A stretch of 64,000 nt of DNA from Photobacterium sp. GB-56 (GCF_003026105.1 NZ_PYNW01000002.1:310001-374000); one strand, 5' to 3'. Shown: positions 39,588 through 49,022, numbered from the stretch's first letter. A program made the numbers and translations. Notes: generated by a model from the letters alone, not told the origin.

Positions 39588-40192
39588 GGTCGTACTCCTT
39601 GATCTTGTCCCAGACTTTGTAGATAGGCGATTAATGCCTGTGCCTTAGTTTTACCTTTTACTTCTAAGCGCGCCTGTTTAATTTCCTTATCAGTGTAAGG
39701 AACACCAAGCGTACGTAACGCAATCAGCTTTGCATCAATGTCTTCACCATCGAGTACTTGCTCAAACAGCCAAGGATAAGAGGGCATAATCGACGTTGGT
39801 ACAACATCGCGGGGATTTCTTAAGTGGATGATGTGCCATTGATCTGAATATTTTCGACCTAAATTGGTGAGATCAGGTCCGGTACGTTTTGAACCCCATA
39901 AATTGGGATGCTCATAAATATCGTCACTTTCTCGGCTATATCGTCCATAACGTTTAATTTCTGCATTTAATGGACGAACCATCATGGTATGACAAGTATG
40001 GCAACCTTCACTGATATATATATCGCGACCAGCAACTTCTAACGCGGTTAATGGCTTCGCGCTTGATTGTGCAATTAACTTATCTTGGTAAAAAAAAGCA
40101 GGAAGTACCCATACTAAGAATGAAAAGGCAGCAACCAAAGTTGTTGCAACAATAAGGATCACTACAGATGAGGTAAAATCTTTATTAATCAT
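39584..40192 (-). CDS. ccoO: cbb3 oxidase subunit II (CcoO)
   Basis: 202 residues. An N-terminal membrane helix is followed by a periplasmic mono-haem cytochrome c domain with CHTCH. The block GCHTCHTMMVRPLNAEIKRYG and the WGSKRTGPDLTNLGRKYSDQWH region are typical of CcoO. It transfers electrons from CcoP to CcoN. It overlaps both neighbours in the tight operon. Confidence 0.95.
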   Translation of the reverse strand: MINKDFTSSVVILIVATTLVAAFSFLVWVLPAFFYQDKLIAQSSAKPLTALEVAGRDIYISEGCHTCHTMMVRPLNAEIKRYGRYSRESDDIYEHPNLWGSKRTGPDLTNLGRKYSDQWHIIHLRNPRDVVPTSIMPSYPWLFEQVLDGEDIDAKLIALRTLGVPYTDKEIKQARLEVKGKTKAQALIAYLQSLGQDQGVRP

Positions 40193-41624
40193 GAGTATCT
40201 ACCTTTTCTGTTGCCGCATTTTGATGCTTAACTGATCTAGGCTTTGGCTGTTTTAGCGTTCTGTATAGGTTATAAATCATTAGAATTATACCTAACACAA
40301 ACAACGCACCACCGATAAAGCGAACTAACATCCACGGTGCACTGAAGTTCATCGCTTCGACAAAACTATAGCTAAGCGAGCCATTAGGTTCTTCTTTTAG
40401 CCACATGTAGCCCTGTCCGATCCCAGCTATCCACAGTGCAACGGCATAAAGTACTATCCCAATATGCGCAAACCAGAAATGCCATTTAACTAAACGATTT
40501 GACCACAATTGCTCGTGACCATATAAACGAGGAATAAAGTAATAAAATACGGCAATGGCAGACATGCCAACCCAACCTAGGGCTCCTGAATGCACATGAC
40601 CGATGATCCAATCGGTATTATGCGCAATCATATTAAACCAACGAATGGCTAATAATGGCCCTTCAAAAGTCGCTAGCGCGTAGTAAACAATGGCAGAGAA
40701 GAAAAACCACATAATGTAATCGTGCTTAAGTTTCTGCTTATTATTGAGCAAGGTCATGATGCTATTAAACGCGCCACCCCATGAGGGAAGCCATAAAATT
40801 AACGACATCACAATGCCGAGATTTTGTAACCAATCTGGCACAGAAGAATAAATAAGATGGTGCGTACCAGCCCAAGTATAAAAGCCGACTAAGCCCCAAA
40901 AATGAATAACAGATAAGCGATAAGAGTAAATAGGGCGCTCGGCAATTTTGGGAATGAAATAGTAGTTCATACCAATGATGCCAGCGGTTAATAAGAAACC
41001 AACCGCATTATGTCCCCACCACCATTGCACGATAGCATCTTCAGCCCCTGAGTAAATAGAGTAAGATTTCCACATCGTGACAGGCAATTCGAGATTGTTA
41101 GCAATAAAAATCATCGCAATAACAATAATAAACGCGCCGTAAAACCAGTTAGCAACAAAGATATGATGAACGGTACGTTTGGCGACTGTCATAAAAAACA
41201 CAATGGCGTACATCACCCAGATAACAGCAATTAAGACATCAATTGGCCATTCAAGTTCGGCGTACTCTTTTGAGGTAGTAAAACCTAATGGCAGGGTAAT
41301 AAGGGCAAGAAGAAGGATAAATTGCCAACCCCAAAAGACAGACCAAGCAGCAGTGTTATTATATAGCGGTGTTTTACAGGTGCGTTGAACAATATAAAAG
41401 GACGTTCCCATTAAAAGATTGACGACAAAGCCAAAAATGACGCCATTAGTATGCAATGGACGGAGACGACCAAATTGAAAGTATTCAGAATCGAGGTTAA
41501 GGGCAGGCCAATAAAGTTGCGCAGCTAAAATAACACCAATTAACATAGCTATGAACGCCCAACTAACACTCGCGATCATAAAGTACTTAACGATTTTATA
41601 ATTATACTGAGTATCCATCGTCAT
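40185..41624 (-). CDS. ccoN: cbb3 oxidase catalytic subunit I (CcoN)
   Basis: 479 residues, 12 membrane helices, haem-copper oxidase family type C. Haem and CuB ligands are visible: His in RPLHTNGVIF, WWWGHNAVGF, THHLIYSSVPDWLQ and IIGHVHSGALGW. It reduces O2 to water with high affinity. A second ATG at 41618 is also possible. First gene after the small cytochrome; no ccoQ, ccoG, ccoH, ccoI or ccoS gene is present beside it. Confidence 0.95.
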   Translation of the reverse strand: MTMDTQYNYKIVKYFMIASVSWAFIAMLIGVILAAQLYWPALNLDSEYFQFGRLRPLHTNGVIFGFVVNLLMGTSFYIVQRTCKTPLYNNTAAWSVFWGWQFILLLALITLPLGFTTSKEYAELEWPIDVLIAVIWVMYAIVFFMTVAKRTVHHIFVANWFYGAFIIVIAMIFIANNLELPVTMWKSYSIYSGAEDAIVQWWWGHNAVGFLLTAGIIGMNYYFIPKIAERPIYSYRLSVIHFWGLVGFYTWAGTHHLIYSSVPDWLQNLGIVMSLILWLPSWGGAFNSIMTLLNNKQKLKHDYIMWFFFSAIVYYALATFEGPLLAIRWFNMIAHNTDWIIGHVHSGALGWVGMSAIAVFYYFIPRLYGHEQLWSNRLVKWHFWFAHIGIVLYAVALWIAGIGQGYMWLKEEPNGSLSYSFVEAMNFSAPWMLVRFIGGALFVLGIILMIYNLYRTLKQPKPRSVKHQNAATEKVDTHD

Positions 41625-41645
41625 AACCTTAGCAAGTAATGCCGT

Positions 41646-42008
41646 TTATTGTGATTGATGGCTGGTATCTGTTTTTACGCTACTAAAGTAATACGCGAGA
41701 TCCTTCATATCTTGATCACTTAAATCTTTAGCATAACCCTGCATTAATATCGCTAAACCATCAACACGTTGATTCTGTTTGTATGCTTTAAGTGCAGCGA
41801 CCAAATATTGCTGCTTTTGGCCTTGTAAGTTGGGATAGGTATCCGTTGCTGAAATACCATCGACACCATGGCATGTCATACAAACAAGGGCTTTTTGTTT
41901 CCCGATCTCAAATTGTTGTTTCGGTGTCATTTCATCGGCTGATGAAACGAGGGGAGTTACAACTAAAACCACAAACAAAAACCGCTTAATGGATAGGATT
42001 AAAGACAT
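41646..42008 (-). CDS. Small periplasmic cytochrome c
   Basis: 120 residues from the ATG at 42008, chosen because GGGAG lies 6 bases upstream. A signal peptide ends near VVTPLVSSA. One haem site reads CMTCH, and the C-terminal axial Met is likely in LAILMQGYAKDLSDQDMKDLAYYF. Class I cytochrome, similar to cytochrome c4/c5 halves. It is 21 bases upstream of ccoN and probably feeds the oxidase. Confidence 0.88.
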   Translation of the reverse strand: MSLILSIKRFLFVVLVVTPLVSSADEMTPKQQFEIGKQKALVCMTCHGVDGISATDTYPNLQGQKQQYLVAALKAYKQNQRVDGLAILMQGYAKDLSDQDMKDLAYYFSSVKTDTSHQSQ

Positions 42009-42268
42009 GCTCATCTCCCTTTTTATCTTATTTATAGAAGTCGTAATATAGACGCACATTTATAAAGATAGATTATTTTACATTTTCGCAACATCTGTTT
42101 TGAGAAAACATCAGAAATTAAAGGAATAAATCAAAATATTTTTCAGTTTATTCTAAAAGCAGTCATGTAATGTGGCTGTTTTTAATTATTTTTTGGTATT
42201 TCTTCAAATTGTTAATGATAACTATTTTCGTTACTGTTACTCAAACATTGAAAGGAGTAATCGTACGA

Positions 42269-43468
42269 ATGCTTAATTGTCGACCATCAGTATGGATGTC
42301 CACGTATCAATTTATGTTCTGGTTCTCGTATGGGGTGTATTTACCCTTTAGAGGATTATGGTTAGAAAAATTAGGGATTTCAGATGCCGATATCGGGATG
42401 CTGATCGGTTTTGGACTTGCCGCTCGCTGTGTGATCAACTTTACATTAACACCTTTATTTCACAAGGTTGGGCATCTCATACCGTTCCTTCGTTGGTCAA
42501 TGTTTTTAAGCTTGCTCGGCTTTATTGCGTTTATCTGGATAGGTACGATTACGCCAACATTTTGGGTACTTGCATTACTACTCGTGTTATTTAATTTAGC
42601 AATTGGTCCTGCGGTAGCGATTTCGGATGCGATATCAAATCACTATGCTCGAGATGATCGACTCGATTATGGCTACACTCGCTTATGGGGAGCGGTTGCA
42701 TTAACGGTTGCGTCAGCTTGTATGGGATGTGTTGTTCATAACTTTGGTGTCAGTTCTGTACCAATCATGGGAGCTATTGGCTTGGGTGCAACATTACTAG
42801 GTACGCTAATGAAGCCAGCAGTACCTATGGTATGCCACCATGATGAGCAAAAAAGAAAGAATATTTTCAAAGTCTTATGTTGTAAAGAGACACTATTATT
42901 TTTATTGGTCGCTTCTTTGTTAGAGGGAAGCCATGGTGGTTATTATTTCTTCAGTACCGTCTACTGGAAAGAACAGGGGCTAAACTCTGATACGATTGGT
43001 TATTTATGGAGCCTATCGACAATTTCTGTGATCGTTTTTTACTTAATTAGTCGTAAAGCGTTCGCTAATTGGAAAGTATCAACATTATTTAGACTTGCTG
43101 CAATTGCTGTTGTGGTGCGTTGGGGATTAACCGCAGCGACAAATGATATATATGTGCTTATATTCTGTCAGATTCTACATGGTATTACGTTCTCTGGTAC
43201 GATTTTATCTTCGGTTCGTTATGTGGAAGAAAATCGAAAACATAATTATGTTTCTTTACAGTCATTATACCATGCCATTCCTGCAGGTTTTGTATTAGCG
43301 CTTGTATCTGTATTTTGCGGATGGTTAATGCATCATTCTGAAATAAATATGTTCTGGTTTATGGCTGCGATGGGTATACCTTGTATTTTCTTAAAAGTAA
43401 AAGACACTGTGCCAAATAGAAAAGAAGAGCAACAAACAGTGAGAAATAAAATATTTGCTTCAGCTTAA
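42269..43468 (+). CDS. MFS transporter, HcaT-like
   Basis: 399 residues from the ATG at 42269, with AAAGGAG 11 bases upstream; an in-frame 33-codon extension is hydrophobic but without a ribosome-binding site. About 12 membrane segments. It begins WMSTYQFMFWFSYGVYLPFRGLWLEKLG, the start of the 3-phenylpropionate/LacY-like MFS_1 branch (HcaT). YGYTRLWGAVAL is the conserved loop. Phenylpropionate transport is not demonstrated. Divergent from the cco operon. Confidence 0.8.
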   Translation: MLNCRPSVWMSTYQFMFWFSYGVYLPFRGLWLEKLGISDADIGMLIGFGLAARCVINFTLTPLFHKVGHLIPFLRWSMFLSLLGFIAFIWIGTITPTFWVLALLLVLFNLAIGPAVAISDAISNHYARDDRLDYGYTRLWGAVALTVASACMGCVVHNFGVSSVPIMGAIGLGATLLGTLMKPAVPMVCHHDEQKRKNIFKVLCCKETLLFLLVASLLEGSHGGYYFFSTVYWKEQGLNSDTIGYLWSLSTISVIVFYLISRKAFANWKVSTLFRLAAIAVVVRWGLTAATNDIYVLIFCQILHGITFSGTILSSVRYVEENRKHNYVSLQSLYHAIPAGFVLALVSVFCGWLMHHSEINMFWFMAAMGIPCIFLKVKDTVPNRKEEQQTVRNKIFASA

Positions 43469-43481
43469 CCTTTAAAAATAA

Positions 43482-43512
43482 AAAAAGCCGATAAGTGTAT
43501 TATCGGCTTTTT
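43482..43512. terminator. Bidirectional terminator between the HcaT-like gene and artM
   Basis: A 13-bp stem (AAAAAGCCGATAA / TTATCGGCTTTTT) with a 5-base loop. T-rich on both exits. Confidence 0.92.
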
Positions 43513-43531
43513 AATCGGTGAAAGATGAAAT

Positions 43532-44203
43532 TTAATTCGCTACTTCAAACGCCAAGGCTTTTTTCTCTATTAGTCTAAACGCAATAGAAAGCAGGGCATT
43601 AACGGTAAGATACATAGCACCAGCAATGGCAAACACAGTTAACGTATCGTAGGTTTGAGCATTAATACGTTGAGCGTAACCCATGATATCCATAATAGTA
43701 ATAGTGCTGGCAAGCGATGTACCTTTAAACACTAAAATTACTTCATTAGAGTAAGCCGGTACAGAACGACGGATGGCAAAAGGTAACAAGGTATGTAATG
43801 TCGTTTTGGTCTCCATGCCTAACGCACGACATGCTTGCCATTGACCTTTAGGAATTGCATCAAACGCCCCTTTAAACAGTTGAGTACTGTAAGCGGCAGT
43901 ATTTAATGCTAGTGCCAACATCGCACAGAACCACGGTTGGCTGAGCCATTGCCATACAAAGCTTTCACGAATACCTTCAAATTGCCCCGGTCCGTAGTAA
44001 ATCAAAAAGATTTGAACTAACAAAGGTGTACCCGTAAATAGGGTAATGATGCCACGGCTTAACCAATGTAAAACAGGGGTTCTTAAAATCAATGTCATCG
44101 TCATTAAGAGAGCGAGAGTACAGCCAACTACTAACGATGCAACGGTCAATTGTAAGCTGGTGGCAAGGCCATCCATTAATTGCCAGAAGTGTTGTTCATT
44201 CAT
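43532..44203 (-). CDS. artM: Arginine ABC transporter permease ArtM
   Basis: 223 residues, five membrane segments. EAA loop QLFKGAFDAIPKGQWQACRALGM is intact. The protein has ArtM length and overlaps artQ by 4 bases (ATGA-type). Together with ArtQ it forms the arginine channel. Confidence 0.92.
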   Translation of the reverse strand: MNEQHFWQLMDGLATSLQLTVASLVVGCTLALLMTMTLILRTPVLHWLSRGIITLFTGTPLLVQIFLIYYGPGQFEGIRESFVWQWLSQPWFCAMLALALNTAAYSTQLFKGAFDAIPKGQWQACRALGMETKTTLHTLLPFAIRRSVPAYSNEVILVFKGTSLASTITIMDIMGYAQRINAQTYDTLTVFAIAGAMYLTVNALLSIAFRLIEKKALAFEVAN

Positions 44204-44907
44204 GCCATCGCTCCTTCAACAACCGTTTTTTTGTCGTTGCTTGAACCTTCTTGAGCGCTATATTTCGCATCAATCCGTTTAATAATTTGTTGTGTAATTA
44301 GAGTGATCACTAAATACACTGCCGCAGCTGTTGCATACCAAGTAAAACTTTCATGCGTTGCTGCAGAGCTTAACTGTGCTTGTTTTAGAAGATCCGTCAC
44401 ACCGATGAGCGATACTAAGGCGGTATCTTTTAATAATACCAACCATTGGTTAGTTAACCCTGGTAATGCATGACGGATCGCTTGGGGAATAATAATAGCG
44501 ACAAATGTTCTTGCTTTGCTGATCCCAAGCGCACTGGCTGCTTCTCTTTGTCCTTTAGGCACAGCTTTAATGGCACCACGGATAGTTTGCGCTGCATAAG
44601 AGGCAAAAATCAGTGAAAGCGCAATAACACCTGAAAGAAAAGGGCTGATCTCGATATAATCACCCGTGATGTAAAATAAAATCTGGCCTGAACCAAAAAA
44701 GATGAATAAAACAATCAGTAGTTCAGGTAAGCCTCGTAATACTGTCACTAAGGCTGTCGTTGGCCATGCCACGAAGCGAAATCGAGACATCTCACCGCCA
44801 GCAAACAACATAGCCAGCACCAATCCAACCGCTAAACTGGTAAAAGCGAGCTGGATTGTCATCCAGCTAGCTTCTAACAGGGAAAGAGAATATCCCGATA
44901 ACATCAT
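44200..44907 (-). CDS. artQ: Arginine ABC transporter permease ArtQ
   Basis: 235 residues with five membrane segments and EAA loop TIRGAIKAVPKGQREAASALGIS. It lies between the binding-protein gene and artM, as in the enterobacterial artPIQM operon. The 3-base gap after artI indicates co-translation. Confidence 0.92.
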   Translation of the reverse strand: MMLSGYSLSLLEASWMTIQLAFTSLAVGLVLAMLFAGGEMSRFRFVAWPTTALVTVLRGLPELLIVLFIFFGSGQILFYITGDYIEISPFLSGVIALSLIFASYAAQTIRGAIKAVPKGQREAASALGISKARTFVAIIIPQAIRHALPGLTNQWLVLLKDTALVSLIGVTDLLKQAQLSSAATHESFTWYATAAAVYLVITLITQQIIKRIDAKYSAQEGSSNDKKTVVEGAMA

Positions 44908-44910
44908 AAT

Positions 44911-45639
44911 TTACTTACCAAAGTACTTATCAAAAATAACTTGATACTGGCCATCTTGCTTAATTTTAGCGAGTGCCGTATTCAACTGTGTAACCAATTC
45001 TTGGTTGCCTTTGTTTACTGCGATACCAAAACCGTTACCGAAGTATTTAGGGTTTGTCACAGGCTTACCTACATACGCAAGGTTATCGTCTTTTTTCAAC
45101 CATTCAGCGATAACAGCAGTATCACCAAATACCGAATCAATACGGCCATTTTTCATATCAATAAAGGCATCTTGGTAACTGGTGTAAGGAACCGCAGTTA
45201 CACCTGACATTTGATCGGTTAAATAGCTCTGGTGAGTCGAACCATTTTGTACCCCAACACGCTTACCATTAAGGGCGGCAACATCAGCGACTTTACCTTT
45301 GATTGAAATAAAGCCAGCAGCGTTATCGTAATAAGGTTGAGTAAAGCTGACTTGCTGTTGACGCGCTTCAGTAATGTCCATTGCTGAAATAGCTGCATCG
45401 TATCGTTTGAATTTAAGAGCTGGAATTAAGCTATCGAAAGATTGGTTATGAAAAGTACAGGTAGCATCCATCTCTTTACATAGGGCTTTAGCAATATCAA
45501 CGTCAAAGCCTTGGATTTGATTATTCTCATCCATGTACTCAAAAGGGGCATAGGTTGCTTCCATCGCAAACTTAATGTCTTGCGCCATAGCTTGAGAAGA
45601 AACCAGACCGATAATGCTAGCTAATAAAATTTTGTTCAT
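44911..45639 (-). CDS. artI: Arginine ABC transporter binding protein (ArtI/ArtJ)
   Basis: 242 residues, signal peptide MNKILLASIIGLVSSQAMA. Family block IKFAMEATYAPFEYMDENNQIQGFDVDIAKALCKEM matches Art/lysine-arginine-ornithine binding proteins. Arginine is favoured by the artP-I-Q-M context. Whether ArtI or ArtJ is the better name cannot be settled. Confidence 0.9.
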   Translation of the reverse strand: MNKILLASIIGLVSSQAMAQDIKFAMEATYAPFEYMDENNQIQGFDVDIAKALCKEMDATCTFHNQSFDSLIPALKFKRYDAAISAMDITEARQQQVSFTQPYYDNAAGFISIKGKVADVAALNGKRVGVQNGSTHQSYLTDQMSGVTAVPYTSYQDAFIDMKNGRIDSVFGDTAVIAEWLKKDDNLAYVGKPVTNPKYFGNGFGIAVNKGNQELVTQLNTALAKIKQDGQYQVIFDKYFGK

Positions 45640-45690
45640 CGCGATACTCCATGCGTCTATTACGAACGAATATAGAGGGGATATAATTCG

Positions 45691-46434
45691 TTAATGTTTT
45701 AAGTAGTCAGCAAATTGTGAGGTTTTAGGGTGACTAAACGCCTCGTTACTGCCGTGTTCAATAATTTTGCCGTTTTCCATGTAAAGCACATGACTGGCGA
45801 TTTTTTTTGCAAAATCCACTTCGTGGGTAACCACAACTTGGGTAATGCCTGTGCCGCTTAATGTTTTGATGATTTGTACAATTTGGCTTGTGATCTCAGG
45901 ATCAAGCGCCGCAGTAGGCTCATCAAATAACAACACTTCAGGCTTCATCATCAACGCACGTGCAATTGCAACACGCTGTTGTTGGCCGCCAGACAGTTGC
46001 AAAGGCCATGCATCGGCTTTATCTGCTAACTGTAATTTTGATAAATGCTCTAACGCTTCTTTTTTCGCTTGAGCTTTATCGATACCGAGCACTTTTACTG
46101 GTGCTTCTATTAAATTTTCCAACACAGTTTTGTGGGGCCACAAATTGTATTGTTGGAATACCATGCCAACTTTACGACGCAGTTTTAAACCATCTTTTTC
46201 AACGATTGTTTTTTTAAAATCAAAATAATTTTCTGCAATACTCAGCTCGCCAGCAGAAGCATCTTCCAATAGGTTTAATACCCGTAGTAAAGAGCTTTTA
46301 CCTGCACCGCTTGGGCCAAGTAAAACCAGCGTTTCACCTTTATTACATTCGAAGGTTACATCGTGTAAAACCTGATGCTTACCATAGAATTTATTAATGT
46401 TCCTTACTTGAATGCCCATGCGCTTATTCTGCAT
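45691..46434 (-). CDS. artP: Arginine ABC transporter ATPase ArtP
   Basis: 247 residues. Walker [11 protein letters not shown]-loop [13 protein letters not shown], signature LSGGQQQR, Walker [15 protein letters not shown] and H-loop [10 protein letters not shown] are intact. The tandem of ATPase, binding protein and two permeases is artPIQM. It hydrolyses ATP for arginine import. First gene of the operon, so the promoter lies to its right. Confidence 0.93.
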   Translation of the reverse strand: MQNKRMGIQVRNINKFYGKHQVLHDVTFECNKGETLVLLGPSGAGKSSLLRVLNLLEDASAGELSIAENYFDFKKTIVEKDGLKLRRKVGMVFQQYNLWPHKTVLENLIEAPVKVLGIDKAQAKKEALEHLSKLQLADKADAWPLQLSGGQQQRVAIARALMMKPEVLLFDEPTAALDPEITSQIVQIIKTLSGTGITQVVVTHEVDFAKKIASHVLYMENGKIIEHGSNEAFSHPKTSQFADYLKH

Positions 46435-46652
46435 TTGTTCTCACTTGTGGTTTATATTACTTAAGTTGGAATTCTATGCAATAAAAAATTGAAAATAATT
46501 TAATTTGTTAATTTATTGTTTAATTCTTAGTCTTTTGTTGGTTTTATATTCTAATTAAAACCAAGGGTTAACGTTTAAATGTAGCTGGCGAAAATTGATG
46601 TAATAGCATGTTAACAATTGACTAAATGGTGTGTTTTTTAAGAAGAACCCCA

Positions 46653-46670
46653 CTTGGATAATTATTCAGA
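46653..46670. promoter_or_regulatory. Candidate ArgR box
   Basis: TGGATAATTATTCA differs from the ArgR core TGAATnnnnATTCA at one position. It sits about 220 bases upstream of artP. ArgR boxes usually occur in tandem, and no good second copy lies 21 bases away, so confidence is low. Confidence 0.35.
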
Positions 46671-46866
46671 TTGTGGTTGTGTAATTATGGGTGGCGAAAA
46701 TGAGAATATAGTAAGAGAAAGAACGGGATTTACTGAGATGTATTAAAGAGAGTAAAACGATGTGTTGAAAGCGACATCGTGGCGGTGTTGATCAATTGTT
46801 TTACAATAAGCTTAGTTAGAATAAACACCATTGATATTTACGTACGAGTAGCATCTAGATAACCCA

Positions 46867-46889
46867 TTATTGTTATGTTATAACGTTTC
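46867..46889. promoter_or_regulatory. Candidate Zur box
   Basis: The core GTTATGTTATAAC (46872-46884) is a palindrome with the spacing of the gammaproteobacterial Zur consensus GTTATannTATAAC, and the right arm ATAACGTTTC matches it with one change. It lies about 115 bases before the gamma-carbonic anhydrase gene. The genes downstream are of Zur-regulon type. Confidence 0.65.
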
Positions 46890-47003
46890 ATTAATGTTTG
46901 ATTTACTGCGTGAGTAGTGACTGAACTATTCCCTGTACGACTTTGCTGTAAGGGGGGAATTAAAAGTTGCGAGTGATTGCGCGAATAGTGAAGAGAAAAA
47001 GAG

Positions 47004-47564
47004 ATGCTAAGAAGAAACCCTACAGGGCATATGCCAACAATATCTGAAACTGCGTTTATTGATCCTACTGCGATTATTTGTGGCAAAGTGATTGTAGAAG
47101 ATAACGTATTCATTGGGCCTTATGCCGTAATACGTGCTGATGAAGTAAATGAGCAGGGCGAAATGGATGCAATTGTGATCAAACGCGATACCAATATTCA
47201 AGATGGTGTGGTTATTCACTCAAAAGCGGGGGCTGCAGTCACTATTGGTGAGCGTTCTTCTATTGCTCACCGTTCAATTATTCATGGGCCGTGTGAGGTA
47301 AGTGATGATGTGTTTATTGGTTTCAACTCTGTGGTATTTAATGCCGTTATTGGTGAAGGGTGTGTGATCCGTCATAACTGCGTTGTCGATGGATTAGATC
47401 TGCCTGAAAATTTTCATGTCCCGCCAATGACGAATATTGGTACAGGTTTTGACTTAAATAGTATTTCGAAAATCCCACCTGAATATTCCGCTTTTTCTGA
47501 ATCGGTTGTATCTGCTAACCACGAACTGGTTCAGGGATACAGGAGGATTGCTAATGAGCTTTAA
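47004..47564 (+). CDS. Gamma-carbonic anhydrase-like hexapeptide protein
   Basis: 186 residues of left-handed beta-helix repeats. Metal-ligand positions of the CamH type are present: His in VVIHS, then AHRSIIHG. The start LRRNPTGHMPTISETAFIDPTAIICG fits CamH/gamma-CA proteins with an RKNP-like start; a later ATG at 47031 is less likely. It is the first gene of a run with a COG0523 GTPase and a DksA paralogue, a set seen in zinc-starvation regulons. It could be a low-zinc substitute carbonic anhydrase. Confidence 0.85.
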   Translation: MLRRNPTGHMPTISETAFIDPTAIICGKVIVEDNVFIGPYAVIRADEVNEQGEMDAIVIKRDTNIQDGVVIHSKAGAAVTIGERSSIAHRSIIHGPCEVSDDVFIGFNSVVFNAVIGEGCVIRHNCVVDGLDLPENFHVPPMTNIGTGFDLNSISKIPPEYSAFSESVVSANHELVQGYRRIANEL

Positions 47565-48591
47565 GATATCATCGCCAATTTTAGCGGTACCAACCAACAT
47601 TATTACTGGGTTTCTTGGCGTCGGGAAAACTTCAGCCATTCTTCACTTAATGAAAAGTAAACCTGATAACGAGCGTTGGGCTGTGCTGGTGAATGAATTT
47701 GGTGAAATTGGTGTCGATGGTAGTTTACTGCAAGGTCAAGGCGGTAACGAGCAACAAATATTTATCCGCGAAGTACCTGGTGGCTGTATGTGCTGTACCG
47801 CTGGATTACCAATGCAAATTGCGCTTAATCAACTACTTTCAGAAGCAAAACCGGATCGTTTGATCATCGAACCCACAGGGCTTGGTCATCCTAAAGAAGT
47901 GATGCAAGTGCTTTCTACTGAATACTATCGCGATGTCTTATCGTTACAGAAAAATATCACATTAGTGGATGCAAGGAAGTTATCCGATCCTCGCTATACC
48001 TCACATGATACCTTTAGGCAACAGATTGCAATTGCCGATACGGTGGTAGGAAACAAGACCGATCTTTATCAAACAGAAGATAAAGAAAAGTTGAAAGCTT
48101 TTGTCGCGCAAGTTGCGAGCCTAAAAACTAAAGTGATTTTTGCTAAACATGGTGTGATCCCATCTAATGAGTTTGATGGTGAGACCCGTATAGAAGTATT
48201 ACCGACGTCTTATCTTCATCGTGATAGGCAGACAAGTGTATCTGAAGAAGCACTATCAGAAGAGCTGATACCTGAAAGTGGCATGATAAAAGCTACTAAC
48301 CAAGGTGAAGGTTTCAAAAGTATTGGCTGGCGTTTTGCATCTGAAAAAGTCTTTGATCGTCAATCATTACATCAGCTCTTTCAAACATTGAATGTTGAGC
48401 GAATGAAGGCCGTGTTTATTACTTCTGATGGGATCTTTGGTTATAACAAAACGGCAGATGGAATCACACAGGTTGAGCTTGATGAGTGTGCTGAAAGCCG
48501 TGTCGAAATTATCGCAGATACATTAGATGATGAATTGGAAGGCAAGCTTTTAGATTGTTTGATTGTTAATAACATGAGTGAAATAACATGA
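47554..48591 (+). CDS. COG0523/CobW-family GTPase (putative metallochaperone)
   Basis: 345 residues from the ATG at 47554, which has AGGAGG upstream; it overlaps the preceding gene by 11 bases. Walker A GFLGVGKT (residues 19-26), metal-binding CxCC motif in GGCMCC near residue 77, NKxD motif VGNKTDL and a C-terminal CobW domain are visible. Members coupled to Zur deliver zinc or help cells survive zinc limitation. Confidence 0.9.
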   Translation: MSFKISSPILAVPTNIITGFLGVGKTSAILHLMKSKPDNERWAVLVNEFGEIGVDGSLLQGQGGNEQQIFIREVPGGCMCCTAGLPMQIALNQLLSEAKPDRLIIEPTGLGHPKEVMQVLSTEYYRDVLSLQKNITLVDARKLSDPRYTSHDTFRQQIAIADTVVGNKTDLYQTEDKEKLKAFVAQVASLKTKVIFAKHGVIPSNEFDGETRIEVLPTSYLHRDRQTSVSEEALSEELIPESGMIKATNQGEGFKSIGWRFASEKVFDRQSLHQLFQTLNVERMKAVFITSDGIFGYNKTADGITQVELDECAESRVEIIADTLDDELEGKLLDCLIVNNMSEIT

Positions 48592-49022
48592 ACAACACTG
48601 AAATTAGAATGCTAACTGAAGAACAAATATTGCAAGAGCCTGAAGATAATTACATGAATGATTATCAATTGGCGTTTTTTAAACAAAGATTGATTGCTCT
48701 CTATGAGTCGACATCTCATCACATTCAATCTGCGAGAGAGGAAATGGGGCACACGGCAGATGCGAGTGATTTAAGTGATGTCAGTGATCGCGCAACGTTA
48801 GAAGAGCAATCAGGCATTGCTTTAAGAATTGTTGAACGAGAACAAAAACTTTTGCCCAAAATCAAATTGGCGTTAGAGCGAATTCGTTTAGGTAGCTACG
48901 GTTATTGCTTAGAGTCCGGTGAGCCAATAGGTATTCCTCGGTTACTGATAAGACCGACTGCAGAGTACAGTGCTGACGTAAAATCGCTGATGGAAATGAA
49001 AGAAATTCAATACAAAGATTGA
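48588..49022 (+). CDS. DksA paralogue lacking most zinc-finger cysteines (DksA2-like)
   Basis: 144 residues with the DksA coiled coil and tip motif DVSDRA (Asp-x-x-Asp-x-Ala, needed for RNA polymerase secondary-channel action). Where canonical DksA has four zinc cysteines, this one has GYCLESG...EYSADVK, keeping only the first. It could therefore bind RNA polymerase without zinc, like Pseudomonas DksA2. It overlaps the COG0523 gene by ATGA, so they are co-translated. Confidence 0.9.
   Translation: MNNTEIRMLTEEQILQEPEDNYMNDYQLAFFKQRLIALYESTSHHIQSAREEMGHTADASDLSDVSDRATLEEQSGIALRIVEREQKLLPKIKLALERIRLGSYGYCLESGEPIGIPRLLIRPTAEYSADVKSLMEMKEIQYKD

Larger units (their letters stand above)
46435..47003. 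other. Divergent promoter region of art and the zinc-type operon
   Basis: 569 bases. It contains an ArgR-box-like palindrome (46653-46670), another AT-rich partial palindrome at 46487-46504, and a Zur-box-like palindrome (46867-46889). The rest is AT-rich. Confidence 0.6.

Noticed and set aside
42100-42114. FNR-like half-sites upstream of the cbb3 operon
   Set aside because: TTGAG and ATCAG are spaced five bases apart, not four, and each carries a mismatch.
46838-47113. 91-codon minus-strand ORF before the gamma-carbonic anhydrase gene
   Set aside because: It overlaps the Zur-like site and the opposite-strand start of a well-supported gene.
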